Shown here piece by piece: positions 35,654-44,825 of a stretch of DNA of 64,000 bases; within the stretch, counting starts at the first letter, position 1, and each line of letters starts with the position of its first letter. Under the pieces are notes generated by a model. That model searched no databases. It was given only the letters and a program-made list of their open reading frames with translations, and had not been told where the DNA came from. The position numbers and the translations under genes are program-made. Origin of the DNA: Sorghum bicolor (taxonomy: Eukaryota > Streptophyta > Magnoliopsida > Poales > Poaceae). The stretch is taken from positions 32,688,373-32,752,372 of the forward strand of contig NC_012879.2 of the NCBI RefSeq assembly GCF_000003195.3, written 5' to 3'.

Positions 35654-36962
35654 GCTAGTCCCCGAGCACCATGTATTATGATGTAACACGCCGTCTTGAG
35701 CTTCTTCGATCAGTGAGGCTTGACGTCTTCAATAAATAGGAAAGTCGCCCAAACAGTTGCAACGGTATTTTGACCAACTCAAAAGACAGTTGATCAACAT
35801 TGACATCGAAGAAGCAGGTTGTTCGAAGAATGCATGGTGCTCTAAAAAAGATTTTTTCCTGGTGAAGTGTGCCCACTTTACTTTTCTAAAAAGTATAGAC
35901 CTCAAAAAAGCAAGCATATTCACCGCAAGGTGAAGTGTGCCCACTTAGTCCCCGAGCCTGGTAGTAGGTGGCGTAGGCACGTGGTGCCAGGGTCAAAAGA
36001 AAAGTCCTCAAAGAAATTCTGAAACTGAGATGCATCGCCAGATGCATCGTACCGATGTAGTCCCCGAGCTTGCTGGAAGGCGAAGTATGAGCCTTGTAGC
36101 AAGGTCTAAAAAATTGAATTTACCAGTCCCCGAGCATATCATGCTCGTCTGCAATTGAATAGACTAATCGACCAGTCTCCGAGCATCGAGTGCTCGGTGG
36201 TCGGTGCAGTCCTTGAAGCTCCGAGCTAATAGACTGGACGACCAGTCCCCGAGCGTCGAGTGCTCGGTGGTCGGTGCAGTCCTTGAAGTTCCGAGCTGAT
36301 GGACTGGGCGACCAGTCCCCGAGCATCAATTGCTCTGTGGTCGGTGCAGTCCCCGAGCGTATAGTGCTCGGTGGTCGGCACAGTCCCCGAGCACGGCGTA
36401 GGGACCGGTGGACAAGTCCCCGAGCGTGGTTGGGAACGTAAACGTGCTCGGTGGTCGGCACAGTCTTCGAGCACAGCATAGAGAGTAGTCGACAAGTCCC
36501 CGAGCGTGGTTGGGAACGTAAACGTGCTCGGTGGTCGGAGCAGTCCCCGGGCACAGCGTAGGGAATAGTCGACGAGTCCCCGAGCGTAGCTTGTCGACTG
36601 GGCCAAACCCCTGAAAAATAAATATAAAGAATTGGTAGTACATGATGTATAAATAACCTTTAGATAGAAAATCAGTACTAAGATAAGTTTTAGATTTTTT
36701 GTTATAAAATTAGCACGAGTAGTTAATTCGTCCTAGAGCTTGTACCAGCTCTGGTCTAGCCAACAATCAGCATGAGGTGCGGAACCTAGACACGCGTAGG
36801 ATTGTCAGCCACGTCAGAGAGTACTGCCGACCACCCGGAACGCAGAGGGCGGATCTCGTGCACGTGTAGGGAGGAGTCGGAGACAATACCGGCTCTGGAA
36901 AGCTCGTGTAGGAGAAAAAACTAGTCGGCTAAAAAAGTTGTTTTGAAGAATAATAAAAAATA
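35654..36962 (-). other. Noncoding internal region of element A
   Basis: Holds repeated CTCGGGGACT motifs and the minisatellite at 36170-36600. Apparent reverse-strand ORFs (for example 36120-36643) are products of the repeats. 36640-36960 is AT-rich and featureless. Confidence 0.6.
36170..36600. repeat. Minisatellite with 70-bp and 80-bp periods in element A
   Basis: Copies beginning GACCAGTC(C/T)CCGAGC start at 36170, 36240 and 36310 (70 bp apart). Copies beginning GAC(A/G)AGTCCCCGAGCGT start at 36411, 36491 and 36571 (80 bp apart). The shared core is AGTCCCCGAGC ... GTGCTCGGTGGTCGG, which is close to self-complementary (CCGAGC/GCTCGG). Confidence 0.85.
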
Positions 36963-37421
36963 TTATGCCAAAAATAAATAAGATATTAGAAGTGTACTTA
37001 TCTTTGGATGAAAGTCTGGTCGGTGACGACAAAATTGTCTGGCCCTCGAGCTTTTGGACTTGTTATCGTGACGGTGGTCGCGGTTGTCGTAGCGCCGTTC
37101 TTCGCGGCGATTATTATTGCGACTCGTGGTCCGAGTAAGTAGGCCAAACAATTTGGTCGATGGCCCGAGCAGGTCGGTGTTGTCGATCTGCCTCCCTTTG
37201 TAGCAGGGAAGCGGGTGACGCGTTGTCGGCGTGGTCGGAGACGTTGCTGGAGTAGTCGGAGTCGTAGCCAGCGTGGTTGAAGCCGCCGCCGACGTCGATG
37301 AAGAAGTGGTTGGCGCAGATCGGATCTACACCTCCTCCGTGGTCATGGCGGTGAAGTTGTTGAAGCTGACGGTGAACGTGAAGTCGCCCGCCATGGCCGC
37401 GAAGTCGGGGATGATGGCCAT
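36963..37421 (-). pseudogene. Short gag-like ORF of element A
   Basis: Starts at ATG 37421, 30 bp after the primer site (MAIIPDFAAMAGDFTFTVSF), and stays open except for a TAG at 37326-37328. It continues through a Ser/Thr/Ala-rich linker to a basic, Arg-rich part (SRNNNRREERRYDNRDHRHD). It resembles the N-terminal piece of a gypsy polyprotein fused to a nucleic-acid-binding tail, but I recognise no defined domain. It ends where a degenerate donor-like AAAGATAAGT occurs (near 37000). Confidence 0.5.
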
Positions 37422-37450
37422 CTTGTTCGTCGGGAGAGCTGTACGCACAC

Positions 37451-37468
37451 CCCCTACCTGGCGCGCCA
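37451..37468 (-). promoter_or_regulatory. Primer binding site of element A (tRNA-Arg type, probable)
   Basis: TGGCGCGCCAGGTAGGGG in element sense, one base inside the LTR. It fits the 3' end of plant tRNA-Arg(CCU) as I remember it. A tRNA comparison would settle this. Confidence 0.7.
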
Positions 37469-37469
37469 C

Positions 37470-37877
37470 TGTCGACGAAAGCTAGTCGGCAGTCTACCTT
37501 GGGGTATACCCACGGTAGTAGTTTATCGGTAGACGGTGCGCAAACTACGAACTCGATGGTGACGCAAGACGCGGACAAGCTTTTTATCCAGGTTCGGCCG
37601 CCGAGTTGGCGTAATACCTACGTCCTGCGTCTGGTTGTATTGATTTGTGCTGAGAGAATATGATGTATGATGTGTCCTCTAGGGGACCCCTGCCCCTCCT
37701 TATATATCCTGAAGGGACAGAGTTACAAGCAAAGTATCCTATTTGGTACAAAATCTTGTAGCCTTACGGTGCACGCCGACCAGTCGTGCGCCGCACGTCT
37801 TCATCTTGTGGGCCGAGCCACCTCTGATGGTGCGGCCCATATAGGCCCATGAGGGTATAGGGGTTTATACCCCCACA
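37470..37877 (-). repeat. 5' LTR of element A
   Basis: 408 bp, one visible difference from the left copy (GAATATG here, GAATACG there). Followed by TACTC at 37878-37882. Confidence 0.9.
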
Positions 37878-40452
37878 TACTCCAATTGACAAAGTTGTAG
37901 AACTCAGTTGGTACTCCAACTTTGTCAACTACGCCATCTTCGAACTCGCTCTGGTTTGGGAGCTTATCATCGACGAAGTTGCTCTGTCAGTCGGTGATCG
38001 CGAGTTTCGATTTAGAGCTGAGCTCGCCGGAGTGGATGTCCTGATCGACACCTGTCCGCCAGATGTCGCCCGTACACCGGCGATGGCCCCGCTCGTCAGC
38101 TCCCAGCGTGCGCATGACGTCCACGGCGACGCCCCGAGCAGAGTGGACGCGTCCACTTCCGCTCTGCCTCGCCCCTCTCGCCAGAAACGCGGCCGCCGTG
38201 AGCTTTCCGTCGCGAGCCTACTCCGGCGAGCTCGCGCGCGTTCTTTGCTGCGCCATTGCTCACCAAACTCCACCCACAGCTCCGCCGTGAACCGCTCTCC
38301 ATTCTCCACCCATCATCTCGCCGAGAAATCCACCGGTGAGCCGCCATTTCCTTCTTCCCCCAAATCGGGTCGCCGTGACCATCTTTTCCGGCGAGCCCAA
38401 TGCCGAGCCCTGTGAAGCCTCTCGTCGTCTCTGGTTAGGTCCTAGAGGTTGCTTAGGTTCCTAGCTTGCGTTTGCACCACTTGGTGGACGCTCTACCGAG
38501 CTCTCCGTCGCCGGACACGATGTGCAGCGCCGCCGTGTTTCCGCCGGAGATGGGTGCTCTCGTGGCCAGCGTGTTCCACGAGGTTTCAAGCCAAGGCGCG
38601 TACCTAGGAAGCTCCGCCGTAGTTCGCTGGTGATGTAGAAGGTCTTAGGTCGCGCTCTACCGGCCTGAGGGCTCCGGCGTAACGCCGAGCACCTCCGCCG
38701 AGCCGCCATCGTCGACGGCGAGCCCCTTCTGGTGGCTCCGCCGTGGGGAAAAGGGGGTCAATCGAGTCGCTAGAGTCTGGGGACCACGTTGGTGCCCTTA
38801 GTTTGGCCGGAGACCTCGCCGTCGCGGAGAAATCGCCGGCGAAAGTCGCCTCGGCCGTGAGGAAGACGACCCTGACAGGCGGTGTCCACTGTCAGCGTCA
38901 CTCTCCTTCCCTCCTTTTCTTTTATTCAAATCTGGATTTTTGGCTTTCTTGCAAAAATCATATCTCCTGTTTCTGAGATCCAAAAATTGTGAAACTAATT
39001 TTTGTGGTATTCCTTGAGATGGCTAGTTTTTAATAAAAATATAAAATGAACCATGTTTTCTGGGAAAATATTTATTAAGGATTTAATCTTGTTATTCATG
39101 GATAAACTCACATCTTTGGTTATACTGCTTAGTTTGCAATGAAAATTTTGTGGTAGCCTCTGTGTGATACTAGAATGCTATGATAAATATTTCATAATTT
39201 TTGGAGTAATGCAACTTTGATATGTAATTTATGATTGAAATTTGGCTTGTTTCCTTGATTAAATCATATAAAATAATTGGTGCTTATGCTGGTGTTCTAC
39301 TTTGGTAGTAAACATGTTTATGGTATTCCTAAGATATAAATAATCTGAAATCTGTTGTTTGACACTATATAAGTCATGTTTCTGAATTTGTGAAATAAAT
39401 ACCTTGTTACATGTTAAATGCATATCTTTAATTTGGTATGTGCAATTGCTCTGAAATTTTATGGTGATGCTTTGATGCTTTACTTGTGCCTCTGTAATTT
39501 TTGTAGATTTTTCGGAGCACCTTGAATAATATCTTGTAATTATGCTCTTTTCTAGAATTAATTAATAAATGCCTTGTTAAGTAATTGTTTGGGGGTGGTC
39601 ATCTGGTGTTCTGGTTGTGTTATAAAATGCTTGTGCTCATAAGCCATGTGGTTGGCATGGTTTGTGTTTTGGTCATGTCATAAAATAATTAATTAGTGGG
39701 TAAAAGCTGTTCTGGACAGCAAGGGAGTAATTTAACTTTTGCTTGATGATAATTTGACTTCCTGGGAAACTTGTCTAAACCAAAGTTGTTGTAAACTTAT
39801 TGAACTAGATGTGGTTTAAATTTGAGGTCATTTGGCCCAGTAGTTTAAAAGTTAGGGCTGTTCCAAGTTAGGTTCCAGAAATAGGTGCTCTCTGTTTTTC
39901 TAGGACAGAACCTGGAACTTTGCTTAAATGACTGGTTTAATATATGAATCTTGCTGTGATGTTTAAAGAGGATTTGTAGACAATTTCATAAGCTTTCCAG
40001 AATGTCCTCACTTAGATTTGTTGGATCTTTGTGGTAATAGGTATGATCTGTTTACTAAGCTCATCCTGCTGTTTGTTGCTTGCTGTTATAGGCTATCATG
40101 ATAGACTTGGGCTAAGTGAACTTATTAACTTGTGTGAACTTGTATAACTATTGCTCCGTAAATAAGTGTCCAGTGAGTCACTTATGATATCAAGCATTTA
40201 TTCTTTAGTATGCACACCTTCTTATTCCTCGAGCATGCAATAGGTGCATCGGACGCGACAGCCTCCTACGAGCTGCAAGTGAACCCCGAAGGCCAGGAGG
40301 GCAGCCAAGAGGTGGAGGTCCAGCAAGTCGGACTCGAGGAGCCCGAAGACGAAGTTGAGTGCCCGAATCACGAGCCAGCCTCGTTCGTGAAAGGCAAGCC
40401 CCGGAGCATTCTAAGCCTCCCTTTACTTTTGAAAGTTTACTTAATATGTTAT
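37878..40452 (+). repeat. 3' LTR of element 4, segment 2
   Basis: Continues the LTR after element A and matches 24073-26530 of the left copy. It retains the 120-bp piece (38212-38330) missing from the left copy. An open stretch at 40210-40458 encodes an acidic peptide (SYELQVNPEGQEGSQEVEVQ) whose left-LTR copy has one stop. It ends at GTTAT, the target of element 3. Confidence 0.88.
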
Positions 40453-41688
40453 TGTTGACGGTCCTTAAGTATCAAATTTAATTATCAAATAAACAAAGAA
40501 AAGGATCCAAATGAAATCAACATCTAGACTTAGGGTTTTATCTGACAGAATTCCACGAGTTTTGGTGTTTGTCTATTTCTGCAGGGGGTTATCAGGAAAT
40601 ACGGAAGAAAGGCCCACATGTCGGGATTACATAGAGATATCAACGCACCGCGCAATTTTCTACCATCTAGAAGACTCCAGAAGCCACGGGAAGGAAGCGG
40701 AGGCCGGAAGGGGCCTGGCCCAGGGCGCCCGCCCTGGTGACCTGGGCGCCCGCCCCCTGTTGGATGCCAGTCAGGACTCTCTTCGCACAGGATGTTCCAC
40801 CGACCTATTGGATCAAGGAAAACATAGTACCACCTCGCCTATCGACCCAAAAACGCATAGAAGGGGAGGACTATATAAGGAGACCCCCTGGCCCCTGGAG
40901 AAGACATGAAGAAATTATCATAGAGACTGAGGGGTGCCCTCGAAGGAAAACCTCTTCTCTAATTAATATTTCTTTTTAGGCTTAGCAACCAATGTAAGGT
41001 AGAAATAGATCTTCTAGTTTCTACTAGATTGAGAGAGATAGAGTGGAGGTGTAGATTGGAGGAAGCCCGGCCTGTCGGTGTCTACTCCAAGCTTGTTCGT
41101 GCGGGATCAAGTTCTCCTAACCCGAAGCTTGCTCCTAGGATTCTTCAGTATTTCGACTTCTAAATTCTAGTAAGTTCTTGTTTTATTGTTCTTATGGTTT
41201 ATGAGTTTACTTTAATCTCTTCGCGTAGAGTTTAGAGTAATCATTACTGGCGTAAACGTGGTGTTTAGGCTGGGGTACTCATAGATATTCCCTGACTAGC
41301 TGGACCGTGGTAGTAGTGAGGAACGTGACAATTCCGAGTTACCTTTGCAGATCACATCTCGTTAGCAGGAAGGATAGGGTTTATAGGTGCGGGTTGAACA
41401 TTCTTTGTGGTGCCTAGATTCCGTTAGCCTCCCCATTAGAATAGTAGATCATCCTTACCAAGGTTAGAAGGAGACTACGGTTGCAGTCTTCTCTATTTAT
41501 CACCCACATCGAAAGACATTCTTTGTGCCTAAAGGGATAGTAGCAATAGATTTGGTTAGTCAGATGCACCCTTTCTCCCAGTGGTAAAAATATAAATACG
41601 ATAACTCTGGATAACCTCCCAGGTGAAATGCTCACCGATATCCGTGCGCTTGCGGATCATTTCCTTATTGCGTTACCAAATATCATCA
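40453..41688 (+). repeat. 5' LTR of element 3
   Basis: Starts TGTTGACGGTCCTTAAG, ends AAATATCATCA. Paired GC boxes at 40723-40734 and 40744-40755; TATATAA at 40872-40878, followed by a GC-rich transcript start region. The open frame at 40511-40909 is shared with the other LTR but overlaps the promoter and is unlikely to be a protein gene. Confidence 0.9.
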
Positions 41689-41696
41689 AGCATTTC

Positions 41697-41714
41697 TGGC
41701 GCCGTTGCCGGGGA
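41697..41714 (+). promoter_or_regulatory. Primer binding site of element 3 (tRNA-Asp type)
   Basis: TGGCGCCGTTGCCGGGGA, eight bases after the LTR, identical to that of element 2 including the AGCATTTC spacer. Confidence 0.88.
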
Positions 41715-41801
41715 GAAAGACGGTTTGCTGAGATAAGTTTGAATCTTGCTATTATCTTGTATTATACTTTTATACTTTTATTCTTTTATCTTTTTATCTT
41801 T

Positions 41802-42728
41802 ATGGATAACTCAAATTTCATACCTATTATTAAATTCTTTGCACCTTCGGAGACCAGCCATAGACCATGGGAGTCAACACGTCTTGCCCCTAATTATGAT
41901 CTGTGTCCGGAGTTGATTGCAATAGGTCAAAACCAACCCTTTTCTATAGCCGAGGTCCTATCTTTTAATAAAAAAGATAATGCACTTTTAGCTACACCTA
42001 GGGAATCTGTTAATTTTTCTATAAATTCTGGTTTAAACCTAGCCGTACAAGACGATGTTTTTTCTCGATATTTTCACAATGGTCTTAATCATATACCCTT
42101 TGGTAGAGTCTTTCTTTCTTTATCTATTAGTAAAGGAAGGTATGTCTTCATTCGTGGACATCCTTCTTGTACTAGTCTTCATAGAATAATCTTAGAGATA
42201 GAGAAGGAATCATCTCCCAGACGAGGAAAGGAAGTTTCAATAGCCGATTTCCAAACATTTCAATCCCTTAATTCGGCTATCCATCCCATCCTTGAGCTTA
42301 ATAATTTCTACTATGATTTTTCTCTTGAACCTCCCGATAATCCTATGAATCTCTCTAGACATCCCATGCATAAGAAGGAGGATCGAGAAGAGCAACATCA
42401 ATGGCTAGAGGGCATTAAAAATCCATGGGCTATCACCATTGAATGGATAGATAAAACAAACTTGAGAGACAATCCTAGAGGAATTTTAAGCATTCATGAA
42501 GAATCATCCTTAGAGTTTAAGAATGAGAGAAACAACAGTGAGCATGGAAGTTATTTCATAAATACCTCACCCAGTCCTTGCTCATATAAAACATCTCTCC
42601 AATCAATTTGTCTCTCCATCCTTACCACATTTGAGATCTCCAACCCCCTCTTCCTCTTCATTTATAAAAACTTTAAAAGGGCGGTTGTCTATGTATATGT
42701 CTATAATAAATATTGCAGATCTCGTTGA
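41802..42728 (+). CDS. ORF of unknown function in the gag position of element 3
   Basis: 308 codons, uninterrupted; I take the ATG at 41802 (MDNSNFIPIIKFFAPSETSH), about 90 bp after the primer site. Upstream in-frame codons run through the primer site and are not part of the protein. The sequence has no zinc knuckle and no capsid-type motifs that I recognise. It is Ser/Asn-rich, with a possible structured part at residues 20-150 (IAEVLSFNKKDNALLATPRE, HNGLNHIPFGRVFLSLSISK) and a charged part at 160-250. The C-terminal 40 residues are hydrophobic and may be out-of-frame extension. Its position suggests a replaced or highly diverged Gag; a captured host sequence is the alternative. Confidence 0.5.
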   Translation: MDNSNFIPIIKFFAPSETSHRPWESTRLAPNYDLCPELIAIGQNQPFSIAEVLSFNKKDNALLATPRESVNFSINSGLNLAVQDDVFSRYFHNGLNHIPFGRVFLSLSISKGRYVFIRGHPSCTSLHRIILEIEKESSPRRGKEVSIADFQTFQSLNSAIHPILELNNFYYDFSLEPPDNPMNLSRHPMHKKEDREEQHQWLEGIKNPWAITIEWIDKTNLRDNPRGILSIHEESSLEFKNERNNSEHGSYFINTSPSPCSYKTSLQSICLSILTTFEISNPLFLFIYKNFKRAVVYVYVYNKYCRSR

Positions 42729-44209
42729 GTTGATCTTGATATAGGTAGGTGTTGGAAGGGAAACCACTTCACCAACATAACTTGATGGTTTCCCAAGGAC
42801 AAGCTTAGTGTCCTAAAACAAGCACTTATCAGATCATAACATGAACTTCTAATTATTTGCAACATTGCCTTGTGTATTGAGCATATAAAGATAATTGTAG
42901 AAATATTCCTTCGGGTATTCTTGTCACTAACCTTTCCAGGATTGGAGCAAGAAGATCGGATGAATGACAAGCACAGGGTATGTCCAACCAACCATCACAC
43001 AACATTGAATTAAATTCATCCAAACTTGAATTTTGTAAAATTCAAGCTTGGGGGAGTACTTTACATAAAAACATCTTTTGCCATGTTGCTACGTTGGTTG
43101 TCCTTACCTTTGAGACATGCTAAATTTGTTAAATACTAATTACACTACTTCATCTCCACTTAAGTAGATCTCTATAAATGCTCTCATGCTACCTTTATTT
43201 GCTTTAGTATATGTCTAGGTTTGGAATAGTTTCATTTATCTCTTAATTAAGCATGGTGCTTAGTTTAGGAATAATGATCTTACTTCCAAGGGATTTTAAA
43301 TTAAGCATGGTGCTTAGGTTAAAATGCCCTTCTAAATCAAATTAGACATGGTGTCTAGGTTGATTTTTAAGCCGATAGTATGCTATAGTAGATATGGGAT
43401 ATTTTGTTGGACTAACCCCTGCAGGAAAACTTTCAATATCAACCTGGGAAGTCCTGAGATAAACTCGCATTGGAGATGAAGAAAGTGACACAGGAAGTTT
43501 AACAATTTGCACAAGAAAGACGTGGCTCATAAGAGATGATTCATGGAGGGTGCCACAAACACGATGCACAACCGCTAAGAAAGGAAAGCTTCCACAAGGT
43601 GATACTGTACCGTCACTCTTCAAGTAAGGTAACACCTTAAGGTACTTGACTATCGCTTTTATAAGCTTCTCCTTGGTTCTAGCATTCACATAAATAAAGA
43701 GACAAACATGTATGATTTATAACTCCAGATTAACCAACTCAATTAATTCAACATGTTTAGTCCTTTAATCTTTGTTCTTAGTACTACCTTCGTGAGCCCA
43801 CGCTCCAAAACATATAATCTAATATGTTGCACATTCAATATTTGGAAGATATAAACAAAATATAAATATAGATAGATTATCTTTCCATTAGGTTGAGCCA
43901 TCTGATCTGACAAATGTTTCAAATACTACACTCATGATCTTATTATCCATCAACTTTGTCTTGCTCACTATGCTTAAGGATAGAGAAGAACAAATACACT
44001 TTTGGTTCTGTTGGTGTTTTCCACCAACAGAGCCCATGCACTTGATCTCTACCTTGTCTCTATGAACAGGTACACTTCAAGCAAAACATGGAGGAGTTTT
44101 ACAACTCCCAGACTCCACCAAGTGAAGGACCTGGATCTATGAGCACAAACACACTGAGCAGGATATTGCCAACACCATACTTCGAGCTGCTGGGCAAAGA
44201 AGAACATGG
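42729..44209 (+). other. Noncoding internal region of element 3, part 1
   Basis: About 1.5 kb, AT-rich. A polypurine AAGCTTGGGGGAG is at 43044-43056. A reverse-strand frame of 115 codons at 43342-43689 (KEKLIKAIVKYLKVLPYLKS) may be a captured gene fragment; I recognise no family. The right end (44070-44209) begins the decayed gag-pro-like stretch. Confidence 0.5.
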
Positions 44210-44825
44210 GTGACACCGTATCAAGATGTGCATACGTCAAGGTCCACACCTAATCAAATGATGCACCTAAAGGATGAAGATGGTGGAAAGTCTTGTCCAG
44301 AAGACTTAAAACAATGGATCCTTGTCGGAAGAGGTCAACATCATCGACTCAAGTCACCTTTCTTGATCAAGAAGGACGACCCTGGTGTTCCAAGCATCGA
44401 GTGCACAATCAATGGATACTCTTTTTAGAAAACACTCTACGACACCGGATCTGACGTCAACATAATGACTGCAGTCACTTATCAGCTCCTGCATGGAACC
44501 ATGCCCCTACAACCAATATATATTGCTCCAGATGATTTTCAGAACATTGACATGGGAGAAGACGAGGACGATCTACCTACCATTCTTGGACGACCGTTCC
44601 TCAAACACTATCAAAGGCATCATCTATATTGGAACCGGAGAAGTTCACATGCACTTCCCCTCTGAGAAGGTACGCCACTACTTTAATGATTCTAACTATA
44701 TAGTTGAAGATTCTAAACAGGTCAGGACAAGAAGAAGACAACACAACCGCAACCAGAGGAGGCAAATCATCAAGGACGGATGGGTAGACTACGAAGGAGA
44801 AGTGATAAGGACTGAAGACATATAG
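44210..44825 (+). pseudogene. Decayed protease fragment of element 3
   Basis: Frame 2 reads DDPGVPSIECTINGYSF, a stop at 44426-44428, then KTLYDTGSDVNIMTAVTYQL, where DTGS is an aspartic protease active-site motif. An internal deletion follows (about 35 residues short of the usual spacing), then DLPTILGRPFL. A one-base shift near 44600 moves the frame to IKGIIYIGTGEVHMHFPSEK and a basic tail RRRQHNRNQRR ending at TAG 44823-44825. This corresponds to the gag-pro end of related gypsy elements. Inactive. Confidence 0.7.

Larger units (their letters stand above)
35246..37877 (-). mobile_element. Element A: small young LTR retrotransposon nested in element 4
   Basis: Flanked by TACTC at 35241-35245 and 37878-37882. 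Two 408-bp LTRs (35246-35653 and 37470-37877) differ at a single base that I can see. In element sense the LTR starts TGTGGGGGTATAAACCCC and ends TTTCGTCGACA. The PBS is beside the right LTR, the polypurine tract CTCGGGGACTAGC beside the left one. The internal region is only 1.8 kb with a short gag-like start and a minisatellite; no pol. It is therefore non-autonomous, and the youngest complete insertion in the window. Confidence 0.9.

Noticed and set aside
36120..36643. Three overlapping reverse frames rich in Arg, Thr and Ser
   Set aside because: All three frames of the minisatellite are open because its unit lacks stops; not evidence of a gene.
40511..40909. 132-codon frame in the LTR of element 3, also at 47201-47599
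   Set aside because: It spans the paired GC boxes and the TATA box, so it is promoter sequence; conservation between the copies only reflects LTR identity.
20059..41714. tRNA-like matches at primer sites (20059-20076, 41697-41714, 37451-37468, 60198-60209)
   Set aside because: Only 12-18 bases complementary to tRNA 3' ends, next to LTRs; these are primer binding sites, not tRNA genes.
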